Under the pieces are notes generated by a model that worked only from the letters and a program-made list of their open reading frames with translations, ran no database searches and had not been told where the DNA came from. A program made the position numbers and the translations under genes. DNA of 64,000 nucleotides from Pseudomonas fluorescens. Lineage in GTDB: Bacteria > Pseudomonadota > Gammaproteobacteria > Pseudomonadales > Pseudomonadaceae. Below are positions 16,895-24,800 of the stretch, piece after piece (the stretch's first letter is position 1; every line of letters begins with the position of its first letter). The stretch lies in the NCBI RefSeq assembly GCF_000730425.1, contig NZ_CP008896.1, forward strand, positions 2,170,001 to 2,234,000. The letters are read 5' to 3'.

Positions 16895-17548
16895 GTGGAC
16901 TCCGGCATCGTTTATGTTAAAAGCTACAAGGAAGGATTCGATTTCGTGGACTTTCTCAAAGAGGTCCACAAACATCCAGAGTTCTCGCATTTTCTCGTAA
17001 CGAGATTCGATGCGATCAACGCTCGCGATTATTTTCGAGAATATATTGTTGAAAACGGATTTTCTTCGTTATTTAATTTTTCGCTGGCTTGCGATGCTGT
17101 AATGCATGGGGGTATCCATGTGAATGAAATCGCGGACGTCGTTCTTCAATTCGTTGAAAAACTGAAAGGAGTAAAGGATCTTTTCATTATTGATCCCTAT
17201 TTTTATTCGGATGATCCTGATTGCGTTGCCCTTTTCGAAAAAATGATGTCCGCACTTTCCGACCAGCTTAGCTCCGTGACATTCTTTACGAACGGTAGAA
17301 CGGCTAATAAGAGTTCGACTATGCATTCTGCCCTGAAGGCAGTTGCGCCAAATGTTTCGATCAAGGATGTTGTTACCGACGAATTTCATGATCGTTTTTG
17401 GATAGATGCTGAAAACATGGCTGGCATTGTTATGGGCACCTCCTTGAACGGGATCGGAAAAAAAATCGCGCTTATTGATCACCTGTCCAAACTTGACGCG
17501 CGCGAAATCGCCAAACTGGCGCGCCAATTAATCAAGCCCACGACATAG
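16895..17548 (+). CDS. PLD-like (phospholipase D fold) nuclease-type protein
   Basis: 217 aa from a GTG start preceded by AAGGAAGGG. The C-terminal third carries an HDRFWID motif (about residue 168) followed 12 residues on by GTSLNGIGKK. This matches the HxR/K...D...GxSxN pattern of PLD-superfamily domains found in bacterial nucleases and defence proteins. FIIDPYF in the middle fits the preceding strand. Only one HxK-type motif is present, so the enzyme would act as a dimer. The gene is AT-richer than its neighbours, suggesting separate acquisition. The substrate is unknown. Confidence 0.55.
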   Translation: MDSGIVYVKSYKEGFDFVDFLKEVHKHPEFSHFLVTRFDAINARDYFREYIVENGFSSLFNFSLACDAVMHGGIHVNEIADVVLQFVEKLKGVKDLFIIDPYFYSDDPDCVALFEKMMSALSDQLSSVTFFTNGRTANKSSTMHSALKAVAPNVSIKDVVTDEFHDRFWIDAENMAGIVMGTSLNGIGKKIALIDHLSKLDAREIAKLARQLIKPTT

Positions 17549-17754
17549 CGCGCCAACAGTCACCGACAGCAACGAGGCAAATTGCAGACTGTAGGCCGTT
17601 CTCTGCCAATTATTGTTACAACGCTTATCGGTCAAACCCGATGCAATCACTGATCAGAACGAATGCAAGTGACTGGTCGGGTCGATTGCACCGGGTGGTC
17701 AACTGGAGCGCAATTTCGCACACGGCCCTTCAATCCATTTCCTTCCCTTACGGG

Positions 17755-18080
17755 GCCTCTCAAGCGCCTCTGGCGCTTGATCAAAGATTGGGCATCCCGT
17801 CTCGCAGGCGCGCAGATACCCCGACGATAAGCACTACTATGGGTCGATAGAGAATACGAAAAAATCGTACGCTAAGCGTTTGAGTCCATAGAGCTTGAAG
17901 CCTTGAGGCTATGGCTATTCAGGAAATCGGGGGCCAGAAACGGCGAATCCCTCTCTAGGAGGGACTCTCAGCCGTCGAATGCATGCGTTCGACGGGGCAG
18001 GTCGTTCTTGCGTCGCGCTGGGCGAACTGCTTTCGCAGTAACGGGGTGCGATCCTTTCGGATCCCTGTGACCACCCTTTG
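17755..18080 (-). ncRNA. Candidate structured RNA of unknown class
   Basis: No convincing gene lies between 17549 and 18497. Read on the minus strand this segment forms a row of hairpins. GGATC-GAAA-GATCC is nested inside GGGTG/CACCC (18044-18076). Others are ACTGC-GAAA-GCAGT (18026-18039), CCGTCGAA/TTCGACGG (17972-17995), AGTCCCTC/GAGGGATT (17946-17966), CCATAG/CTATGG (17886-17914), TACGA/TCGTA (17855-17869) and a 9-bp TCAAGCGCC stem (17760-17780). The GAAA tetraloops appear only on the minus strand, which sets the orientation. The class is not recognised and the ends are guesses. Confidence 0.45.
17809..17840. repeat. 32-bp direct repeat, copy 1
   Basis: Identical to 18403-18434 at 31 of 32 positions (CGCGCAGATACCCC ... 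GATAAGCACT), in the same orientation and 594 bp apart. It could be a recombination site, an origin iteron, or the duplicated end of an insertion. Confidence 0.8.
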
Positions 18081-18402
18081 GTACACGACTAAGGCGCAAG
18101 TTAATTATGCAAGGATTTACAAGCGTTCAAAAGGCCCACTGATCATTTCTGTTCATCCTGCTCCACGCTGAATAATGGCCCTTGCCATGCTCAAAGCTCG
18201 CAGCCACGGACTTCAACTCATAGGCCAGGGTCGCTGGCCTAGTCGGCTCACGCAGCGCCTCAACCTGACAGGCCGCATGGTATTTCCCCTGTCGAATTCC
18301 TCTAGCTGAGTCGTAATGCATCCAGGGCTAGATGTTAAATTCATGTTAGGCAGCTCGAACCCGTCTAGAGCTCAAGTTCTCCGGGCCTTCCAGATATCGC
18401 CC

Positions 18403-18434
18403 CGCGCAGATACCCCGACGATAAGCACTCCTAT
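18403..18434. repeat. 32-bp direct repeat, copy 2
   Basis: Second copy of the repeat at 17809-17840. It ends 16 bp before the left inverted repeat of the toxin-antitoxin cassette and lies downstream of the replicase gene, where ColE2-type origins are found. Confidence 0.8.
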
Positions 18435-18450
18435 CCCGAGGTTGGAGTTT

Positions 18451-18498
18451 GGGAGTAACGGAACAGAAAAGTGCACTTAAGCCCAACTGCTGCCCCGT
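18451..18498. repeat. Left inverted repeat of TA cassette
   Basis: The outer end lies 16 bp from the 32-bp direct repeat; the inner end touches the stop codon of the GNAT gene. Confidence 0.7.
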
Positions 18499-19022
18499 CA
18501 GGATGGCTGCTGTGCAGCCTCAAGAGCTTTGAAGCCCTGGATGATGGTGCCTGTCGAGAGTGCCAAGCGTAGAGGGCTTGTGTTGGTCTCTACAAAGTCC
18601 AGATCGCGATAGTAGCTTGCTGCCTTTTCGTCCTTGGCATCGACCAGGATGAAAGCCACGCCAGAATGCTTGGAGATCGCGTACACCCGTCGGAAGAAAT
18701 CGACCATTAGCCGCTTGCCGACTCCTTTACCTTGCTGACCTTTGTCCACAGCCAAACGGCTGAGCAGCACTGCCGGCATCGGGTAGCGGGGCATCTTTTT
18801 CATCTGCTCTTCGCTGAGGCCGGACTCCACGACGGAGGCGTTGGCCAGCGTGTAGTAGCCTATCAGCTGGCCATCCTCAACAAGCATGAACGTCCTGGAG
18901 ACGTTGCGCTTTTCGTCTTGGGTAGCCTGTTGGGCGATATAGGTATTAAGGGCAAAGTGACGACCGCAATCAAAAGCTTTGCGGTCTATCGACTTGTCGT
19001 ACGGGACAGTGTTGAATTCCAT
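18498..19022 (-). CDS. GNAT-family acetyltransferase toxin
   Basis: 174 aa, the usual size of TacT/AtaT-type toxins. The core shows the GNAT motif A, LLSRLAVDKGQQGKGVGKRLM (acetyl-CoA loop QGKGVGKR), followed by DAKDEKAASYYRDLDFVE. Toxins of this family acetylate aminoacyl-tRNA and block translation. It lies 11 nt downstream of the presumed antitoxin gene, the standard antitoxin-first order. The pair is enclosed by inverted repeats. The stop codon TGA falls at the inner edge of the left repeat. Confidence 0.75.
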   Translation of the reverse strand: MEFNTVPYDKSIDRKAFDCGRHFALNTYIAQQATQDEKRNVSRTFMLVEDGQLIGYYTLANASVVESGLSEEQMKKMPRYPMPAVLLSRLAVDKGQQGKGVGKRLMVDFFRRVYAISKHSGVAFILVDAKDEKAASYYRDLDFVETNTSPLRLALSTGTIIQGFKALEAAQQPS

Positions 19023-19033
19023 TTCCTAAAGCC

Positions 19034-19432
19034 TTAGCGCAGTGCGAGCAAGGCCTGGAGTTTGGCGTTTGGCGGAGGGGGATTGTCGAGCATCTCACGA
19101 GCGACAGCCGAATTCATAACGGTGAGGCCTTCCAGATCCACCAAGTCAACGACCACGGCTTCTTGCTGGCTGCGTACCAGGGCCTGCATCTGTTGCTGCA
19201 GCTCCTTGATCTCCTTCTGCATCGCTGACAAGGACGACTTTTCAACATGCTTGAGCTTTGACCAGCCTCGATGGCGTAGGAAAGACTTCACTCGCAATGC
19301 ATGAGTAGTCTTGACCTCTTCGTGCTGCGAGGGGTCGCCAGAAAATGCGAGCGTCACAAAGCGACCACTGCCGGCTTCCTGAAACAGGGGCTGGCCTTTT
19401 GCGGTTGGTTGGGACTTCGATTTATCGGTCAT
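19034..19432 (-). CDS. Antitoxin-like protein with DUF1778-type C-terminal tail
   Basis: 132 aa. The C-terminal [21 protein letters not shown] strongly recalls the neutralising tail of DUF1778 antitoxins, where a NPPxPN...L segment wraps the GNAT toxin. The N-terminal part is not the usual ribbon-helix-helix. It holds a [34 protein letters not shown] domain and a coiled coil ([21 protein letters not shown]). It directly precedes the toxin gene. An inverted repeat before the start could be its operator. Antitoxin identity is inferred from position and tail. Confidence 0.6.
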   Translation of the reverse strand: MTDKSKSQPTAKGQPLFQEAGSGRFVTLAFSGDPSQHEEVKTTHALRVKSFLRHRGWSKLKHVEKSSLSAMQKEIKELQQQMQALVRSQQEAVVVDLVDLEGLTVMNSAVAREMLDNPPPPNAKLQALLALR

Positions 19433-19464
19433 GGGAACACCTCATTTGTGCCAAGACTACCACA

Positions 19465-19484
19465 TAAAGCTTGACATCGCTTTA
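19465..19484. promoter_or_regulatory. Probable TA operator
   Basis: TAAAGC-TTGACATC-GCTTTA, a perfect 6-bp inverted repeat with an 8-nt spacer, 33 nt upstream of the antitoxin ATG. TA operons are usually autoregulated at such sites. Confidence 0.5.
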
Positions 19485-19494
19485 CCTGAGGATG

Positions 19495-20847
19495 CTATGA
19501 GGCTGAGGTTACGGGCTCTTCAAGCTTTTTGCGGGGCAGGCAGGGGGACTTACAGTGCACTTTCTGTTCCGTTGCTCCCCTAATCCCTACCCCCACTTCG
19601 CGCCAGTTGCTTTTCAAAGCCAACTGCAGAGGGGCGGTTACCTGATGTGCACCATAATTAACATCCAAGGTCGCGCTGGTAGGGGCAGCGGAATGATTGC
19701 ATTCGCTTACTCGATCGCTGGTGCCAGCGACGATTTGTGATTGCATGCAAGGGGATTTAGCCGCGCCCAGGACGGCTATGATCTGCGGCCGCGAGACTTC
19801 ATCCAGGACGTGGCCATAGTTGGCCACCGTCTGCCGAGCGAGACCCGCAAAGGTGGCTATCGAGGCTTGAGTTAGCTGTTCACCGCGCTCCTGGAGTCCT
19901 CTGCACGCCGCTCGGATCTTCGATTCGGTAGCCTTATGCCGCAATTCGTGGGTGCGCCTGGCTGCGAGGCTCTGACGCTCGTTTAGTGGTAATGACTTGT
20001 CGAGTTCCATCGCCCCCCGGCAACACTTGGCACTGCCCTCGTAGCGCGTCCACGTCCAACGTGCGACGGATCTGACCGTCGCTCTTACTGAGGACAGCAT
20101 TAAGTCCTGGGTAAAGCCATTCCTAGCGAACTTGTTATGGTTGTGAGCGAAGGCTTCCAGTCGCCGTGTGAACGTGGCAAGCGTCCCGCGTTCGCGCTCC
20201 TGGTTCACGATGCTGTAAGCGAAATAGCGAAGCTGTTCAAACAGGATGCAGTGTCTGGAGTGCGGGAGGTCTTCCAGCTGTGGCCCCGTCTTCCAAGGCG
20301 AAACCTCCAGCTCCACATAATCGGCCAGTTCGCCTAGCTCGTAGACGTGGTTATGCAACTCTGATGTCGACCACCACGGATGCCCTGGAGTCTTGGCGAC
20401 GGGGCCGCTGTTGTAATCGGTATCGGCCTTTAAGCGCAGGGCAAAGGCGGTGTAGACCGCCTTCATGTACTGAATCGGCTTGTCTCGGGCGTTCTCAGTC
20501 GTGCAGACCGGGGGAATGGCGTAGAAAAGGTGTGAATGTCCATTATTCCTGTTCCGCACGATCAGATTCGGCGGCGGCAGACCTTCGTCGTCCCAGGCAA
20601 GTGAATTAATGTGATCGAGGTCGAAGATCAGCCAAGACACCATCCCTGGACGATTGATCTGCATGTATGGATAGCGAATGGCGTGCTCGCGGGGGCGAAC
20701 TCGCGCGGCGGTTTTGTTATCGCTACAGCGAGCCAGATACGGGGCCTCTGTCAACACTCGATTGAACACACCGCCGGGCTCAAAGAATCGGGATGGAGGT
20801 GTATCGCTAAGTGAAGATGTGCCAAAACAATGAGCTATTGCCGCCAT
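19495..20847 (-). CDS. rep: ColE2-type replicase (plasmid Rep), C terminus formed by inserted repeat
   Basis: 450 aa. Residues about 30-180 match the Replicase family of ColE2-like Rep proteins: WLIFDLDHI metal-binding strand, LPPPNLIVRNRNNGHSHLFY, a KAVYTAFALRLKADTDYNS region and GHPWWST. An HTH-like helix pair follows at 310-340 (LTQASIATFAGLARQTVANYG). Such proteins prime leading-strand synthesis at an origin downstream of rep. The last 30 or so codons are translated through the right inverted repeat of the TA cassette (RGATEQKVHCKSPCLPRK), so insertion of the cassette replaced the native 3' end. Whether Rep is still active is unclear. Confidence 0.75.
   Translation of the reverse strand: MAAIAHCFGTSSLSDTPPSRFFEPGGVFNRVLTEAPYLARCSDNKTAARVRPREHAIRYPYMQINRPGMVSWLIFDLDHINSLAWDDEGLPPPNLIVRNRNNGHSHLFYAIPPVCTTENARDKPIQYMKAVYTAFALRLKADTDYNSGPVAKTPGHPWWSTSELHNHVYELGELADYVELEVSPWKTGPQLEDLPHSRHCILFEQLRYFAYSIVNQERERGTLATFTRRLEAFAHNHNKFARNGFTQDLMLSSVRATVRSVARWTWTRYEGSAKCCRGAMELDKSLPLNERQSLAARRTHELRHKATESKIRAACRGLQERGEQLTQASIATFAGLARQTVANYGHVLDEVSRPQIIAVLGAAKSPCMQSQIVAGTSDRVSECNHSAAPTSATLDVNYGAHQVTAPLQLALKSNWREVGVGIRGATEQKVHCKSPCLPRKKLEEPVTSAS
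19532..19580. repeat. Right inverted repeat of TA cassette
   Basis: Complementary to 18451-18498; it overlaps the 3' end of the rep reading frame. Confidence 0.7.
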
Positions 20848-20851
20848 CGAC

Positions 20852-20930
20852 CACCGCCTGATCGGCGGTGAACACGCACGCAGAATTGATGCTTGCAGAT
20901 CTGCAAAGGCATATACATACTGTGTTCACC
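20852..20930 (-). promoter_or_regulatory. rep leader: start-site hairpin, palindrome and operator-like repeats
   Basis: CACCGCC-TGATC-GGCGGTG (20852-20870) ends 5 nt before the rep ATG and would mask the purine-rich GGCGGTGG ribosome-binding segment. GGTGAACAC (20867-20875) and GTGTTCACC (20922-20930) form an inverted repeat around a perfect 14-bp palindrome TTGCAGATCTGCAA (20893-20906). The layout suggests control of rep translation, as by antisense RNA in ColE2-type plasmids, and of its transcription. Confidence 0.5.
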
Positions 20931-20983
20931 GATTGCGTTCCGCAGGTTTCCGCCAAGAAATCAGCTGCTGAACGTAATTAAGG

Positions 20984-21011
20984 AAAGGCCCGCCTCGTGC
21001 GGGCTTTTTTT
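20984..21011 (+). terminator. Intrinsic terminator between alpA-like gene and rep
   Basis: GCCCGC-CTCGT-GCGGGC followed by seven T on the plus strand. On the minus strand it immediately follows the alpA-like stop, with a weaker CTTTCCTT tract, so it may act both ways. Confidence 0.65.
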
Positions 21012-21198
21012 ATGCCCGTTTTTGCGAGGCGTGTCGTTGCTGCGCGTAAAACTCACAAATGTCTGCGAGGTTCCAGCGAATTGCGCGACCGAAATGCAAC
21101 GGCTGTGGAAAGGTGGGATCGTTCTTCGATAGCCGATAAAGCGTTGAACGTGAAATCTTAAAGATCTCGCAAACCTGCTCAGTAGTTTGAATTTGCAT
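21010..21198 (-). CDS. AlpA-family excisionase/regulator
   Basis: 62 aa. MerR-type winged HTH of the AlpA/HTH_17 class: QTTEQVCEIFKISRSTLYRL, then FPQPLHFGRAIRWNLADI, the characteristic R-W pair ending the wing. In phages and ICEs these proteins act as excisionases or activators of integrase. ATG 21198 starts at the conserved domain boundary; an upstream extension to 21279 adds unrelated residues. Its position between rep and the element border fits control of excision. Confidence 0.7.
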   Translation of the reverse strand: MQIQTTEQVCEIFKISRSTLYRLSKNDPTFPQPLHFGRAIRWNLADICEFYAQQRHASQKRA

Positions 21199-21572
21199 CG
21201 CATATATCTCGTTGTCGAAGCCTGTGACGCTGATCATTCGCGACACGAGCTGACACGTCAATCCGCTGAACTTTGGCACTAACTTGCTGTTTTCCCCGTC
21301 GTTTTTCTATCGCAATTGCATCTGAATATATTTATGCGGCGCCACAGCGAGGCGCTAACAAACAAAGCGACAGAAATGAATTAAAACACTTGTAATTATA
21401 ACTAACTAATCTAGGTAAATTTAGATTTACGTCGATTGTGAGCATCACGCCTGGTTGTTACGCCAGTACAGAGGACACCCCAAGCCGATCCGCCGCGATG
21501 GGATACAATCTCGGAAAAATCGCTAGTGTTTTTTAGACGCAACAGCACGCTTTCCATTGCCAAGGACCGCCG

Positions 21573-24500
21573 ATGCCCCCGCGAACAGAGAGCCACAGGA
21601 TGCAGATGAAGGCTGAAGAAAAGGTTGTTTCGCCATCACGGTTCATGCGCCAGTTCCGACCTGAGCTCTATTCGGACTCAACCTCTAGCGTCAAGCATCA
21701 GCTCAAAGCCGAGGTCCTGTCGCATCACCTGGACACCATCACCGAGCGTAACCAAACGCATGACTTTGAACTGTTCTGCCGCAAGCTTTGCGAACGGACG
21801 ATTTGTCCAAACCTAAGGCCGGCAACTGGCCCGGAGGGTGGCGGTGACAGCAAGGCCGACACCGAGACCTCTCCGGTCTCCGATGAGATTAGCAAGCTCA
21901 CCTTTATCGGTATGGCCAATAGCGGCAGCGAGCGATGGGCTTTCGCCTTCAGCGCGAAAAAAACGTGGGCCGACAAAGCGAGGTCGGACGTGGATGGAAT
22001 CGTGGCCACAGACCGCGACTACAAAAAGATCTTTTTTGTGACGTCCAGAGCCGCGCGTGCGAAGGATCGAGCCCGAGTGGAAGATGAACTCACCCGTAAG
22101 CACGGTGTTCAAGTGATCATCCACGACCGTGCCTGGATCATCAATGAGGTCATCGATAAGAATCGCCGCGATCTTGCGTTTAACTATCTGAAGATCGGTG
22201 AAGAAACGAGCGATCTTGATCTTGGCCCATCTGATTATTCGCGAAAGCAGCAACTAGCCGACATAGAGCAGGAACTTGCGGACCCTTCTACGTTTGTCGG
22301 GATGAAGATGCAGCGCGCATCCGAAGCGCTTGTGGCAGCAAAGCTGGCGCGAGAACTGGAACTGCCGCGAACTGACGTCGACGGCAGGTTTGTTCGGGCC
22401 GTTCGCCTGGCGGACGATGGAGGAACGCTTCGGCAGCAGCTCAACGCGCGCTACGAGTCGCTCTGGACGGCGTTCTGGTGGTTCGACGACATCAAGGCCA
22501 TCGTCGACGGCTATGATGGCTTTGAAGCCCTTGTCATCGGAAACGAACATGCGACTAATCTTGAGATGCTGTGCAACTTGGCGCAGTTACTATTCAATAC
22601 CGTCATTCATGAGCACCTCACGTCGGAGCAAGTCCGACTGGAACCCCGAATTGCCCGGTTATCATCAAGGCTTGCTGAACTAGCGAGCGACAGCAGCCGG
22701 CCAAACAATGCGCTGGAGGCAAAGACTTCGCTGCTGACCATCCAGCTCAACGAAGCCCTGATTGCCGGCGAGCCAGAACGAATTTCCTCGCTGTGGCCAC
22801 AGTTTGCAGACATCCTCGTCGAGGCTGACGGCTTGGGGGAGTTTGATGCTAAACGCCTGGTTAGGCTAATTGAGGTGTTCGGCCAGGTCGCCGGCAAAGA
22901 CCGAGATTACCGGAACCTTGTGGACCAACTCTCCGACTTCGTGTCTAAACGTACGGGGGAGGTTCAAGGCGCGGTGGTATTGCTCAATCGCGCCAAGCAA
23001 CTCGACTTCGACGAAAACATGGAGATGATCCGGCTTCTTGGCAAAGCCGCCCGGCTTCTTTCCAAAAAGGAGCATGCGGAAAACCTGGTTGACGCCCTGC
23101 TTCAACTTTCGGTCGCTTACCAAAGCGCTGGTTTACTCTGGGCGGCACGTGCGAGCTGCACCTCGGCCGCCGCGACCTTGTTCATTGAAGGTGAAGAAAA
23201 CGGCGAACTCTCGTCAACTCTATTTCCGACGCTGATGAATGCGGCATGGCAAGCGGTCCAGCTTAAGCACTTCCCTGAGTTGCTGGGAATGGTTCAGATC
23301 GCGCGCGGATGCCTGAACGCTTTGCCACTCGACGACAAGTCGAAGAGTCGTGCCGCCGCGCAATTGAAGGACTTCGACATGGTCCTAGCCTGTCAACTGA
23401 CGAACCTCTCCTCGGAGGAGGTACCGCGACTAGAATTGATGCCTGATATCTTGGAAGGGCTGGACCTGAACATCAGCAGGTTCACGCTGCTATACCTGCT
23501 GGGATATGAGGACGCTCTGAGGCAGGAAGGATGGATTCCCGAAAGCGAATCTCCCAAGGACGTGCAGAGTTTTTTCAATCAGTTGGCGGGGCAGCCCGCT
23601 GGCGACGCACATTGGCGTCCATCAATTTTCAACGGCCAGAATACTCAGGTGTTTGCCACCTCAGTACTTGGCGTTCAGGTAAACGTCATACATGAGCCCA
23701 CCGACACAGGTATAACCGTCGCCGAAGCCATTGCTGGAACAGTCGAGGCGTTCTTCGCGACCGCGTTCGAACTGGGCGCTTTCGCTCACGCAGAGCGTTT
23801 CGATGTCACAGTTGTCGATGCGAGCATCGCGCGTTTCGAGGTGACGGCTGATTTGGACCGTATGAGAGCGACGGTTCGCTGGCCCAATGACGTATTTCCC
23901 GGGACCCCGTCGGTGCATGGCGACTTTCTCTCCATGTTGCTGGAAGTCGCCGCCATCATCTTTTCAGCGACTTGCACTGCGAAAAACTTCAAAGAAGCCG
24001 CTGATCGGCTATTCAAGACAGACGCAGCAATGGAACGCGTCGCGATGATTGGTTCACTGTGCATCAGCCGCCAGCGCATCTTCGACGGCGTGTCGCGCCT
24101 GAACTCCTGGGATAAGCGTTCACCGAAAAGGTTCGAAGCCAAGTTGGAAAGGCCGCAGGTTAGACGAGAGCCGCGGCCAGCCCAAGAAGAAACGCAAGCC
24201 AAAGACGAGATCCTTGATGAGAGGGAATTCCCGACGTTGACAGACCACCGCAATGTGAAAGTCCGATCGGTGATCGATGTACACCTCTGGGATCGCGCTG
24301 GCTGGATGGGCATAGCTTATGGAGTGGTTAATCCCATGGCGCCGCCCTTCATTGCGATAATGTTTAAGGATAGGGATGCGGCCGTAAAAATATTTGAGCG
24401 GTGGCGAGAGCGATTCGGGAAAGTAGACAAAGAGGAGGAAATCCACATAGGCATTGTTCGCCGGTTTTCCATCGAGCATCCGACGCATTACGGAATGGTC

Positions 24501-24800
24501 ATCACCTCAAAGATCCCGAGGGATCAAGGGGATCTACAAGTTGCGATGCTGGCGTCGCGCTCCCTGACCATGGAACCTGCTGATGACGTCAACCTCACAA
24601 GGTTTTTGGACGACTACAAGAAGGCTGGTGCTTATCTCTTAATGCCAGTCGTAATGGTGCCTGGGCAACCACCGCAATTCATCGACGGAATCTATCTGCT
24701 TAAGAGATCGTTGCAGGTGAAGGACGCTTCCGATGTTGGCCCAAATGACCTAGAAAACATGTTTCTTCAGCCTCGGGGATTTGGGCACAAGCACACATGA
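21573..24800 (+). CDS. Large restriction-endonuclease-like protein, candidate defence gene
   Basis: 1075 aa, start ATG 21573 with AAGGA upstream. Residues about 55-210 look like a PD-(D/E)xK nuclease fold: DFELFCRKLCERTICPNL, GGGDSKADTET, WAFAFSAKKTW (K on the strand after the acidic residues) and VQVIIHDRAWIINEVI. The middle 600 residues are helical, TPR-like (LLSKKEHAENLVDALLQLS, AARASCTSAAATLF). A C-terminal mixed domain of about 200 residues begins near VIDVHLWDRAGWMGIAYG. It is the last gene of the element, beside the att tRNA, where ICEs carry accessory cargo. A role in phage or plasmid defence is inferred from domains and place; no named system is matched. Confidence 0.55.
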   Translation: MPPRTESHRMQMKAEEKVVSPSRFMRQFRPELYSDSTSSVKHQLKAEVLSHHLDTITERNQTHDFELFCRKLCERTICPNLRPATGPEGGGDSKADTETSPVSDEISKLTFIGMANSGSERWAFAFSAKKTWADKARSDVDGIVATDRDYKKIFFVTSRAARAKDRARVEDELTRKHGVQVIIHDRAWIINEVIDKNRRDLAFNYLKIGEETSDLDLGPSDYSRKQQLADIEQELADPSTFVGMKMQRASEALVAAKLARELELPRTDVDGRFVRAVRLADDGGTLRQQLNARYESLWTAFWWFDDIKAIVDGYDGFEALVIGNEHATNLEMLCNLAQLLFNTVIHEHLTSEQVRLEPRIARLSSRLAELASDSSRPNNALEAKTSLLTIQLNEALIAGEPERISSLWPQFADILVEADGLGEFDAKRLVRLIEVFGQVAGKDRDYRNLVDQLSDFVSKRTGEVQGAVVLLNRAKQLDFDENMEMIRLLGKAARLLSKKEHAENLVDALLQLSVAYQSAGLLWAARASCTSAAATLFIEGEENGELSSTLFPTLMNAAWQAVQLKHFPELLGMVQIARGCLNALPLDDKSKSRAAAQLKDFDMVLACQLTNLSSEEVPRLELMPDILEGLDLNISRFTLLYLLGYEDALRQEGWIPESESPKDVQSFFNQLAGQPAGDAHWRPSIFNGQNTQVFATSVLGVQVNVIHEPTDTGITVAEAIAGTVEAFFATAFELGAFAHAERFDVTVVDASIARFEVTADLDRMRATVRWPNDVFPGTPSVHGDFLSMLLEVAAIIFSATCTAKNFKEAADRLFKTDAAMERVAMIGSLCISRQRIFDGVSRLNSWDKRSPKRFEAKLERPQVRREPRPAQEETQAKDEILDEREFPTLTDHRNVKVRSVIDVHLWDRAGWMGIAYGVVNPMAPPFIAIMFKDRDAAVKIFERWRERFGKVDKEEEIHIGIVRRFSIEHPTHYGMVITSKIPRDQGDLQVAMLASRSLTMEPADDVNLTRFLDDYKKAGAYLLMPVVMVPGQPPQFIDGIYLLKRSLQVKDASDVGPNDLENMFLQPRGFGHKHT

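Larger units (their letters stand above)
18451..19580. mobile_element. Toxin-antitoxin cassette bounded by inverted repeats (Tn3-like ends)
   Basis: The left end (18451-18498) and the complement of the right end (19532-19580) read GGGAGYAACGGAACAGAAA, then GTGCACT, a TAAGYCC block and CTGC/TGCCCCG, nearly identical over 48 bp. The GGGG start and inner TAAG resemble Tn3-family termini. Only a GNAT toxin and its antitoxin lie inside, with no transposase, so it would be a non-autonomous, MITE-like unit. No clear target duplication is visible at the ends. Confidence 0.6.

Noticed and set aside
17641..18321. Short frames (60-69 residues) in the repeat-bounded region
   Set aside because: They cross strong hairpins, lack ribosome-binding sites and have no protein-like composition; the RNA reading is preferred.
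18441..19590. 5-bp target duplication around the TA cassette
   Set aside because: Bases outside the two inverted repeats do not match, so no duplication is claimed.
21411..21596. 61-residue leftward frame between alpA-like gene and the nuclease gene
   Set aside because: Overlaps the start of the large gene, no ribosome-binding site and no protein-like pattern.
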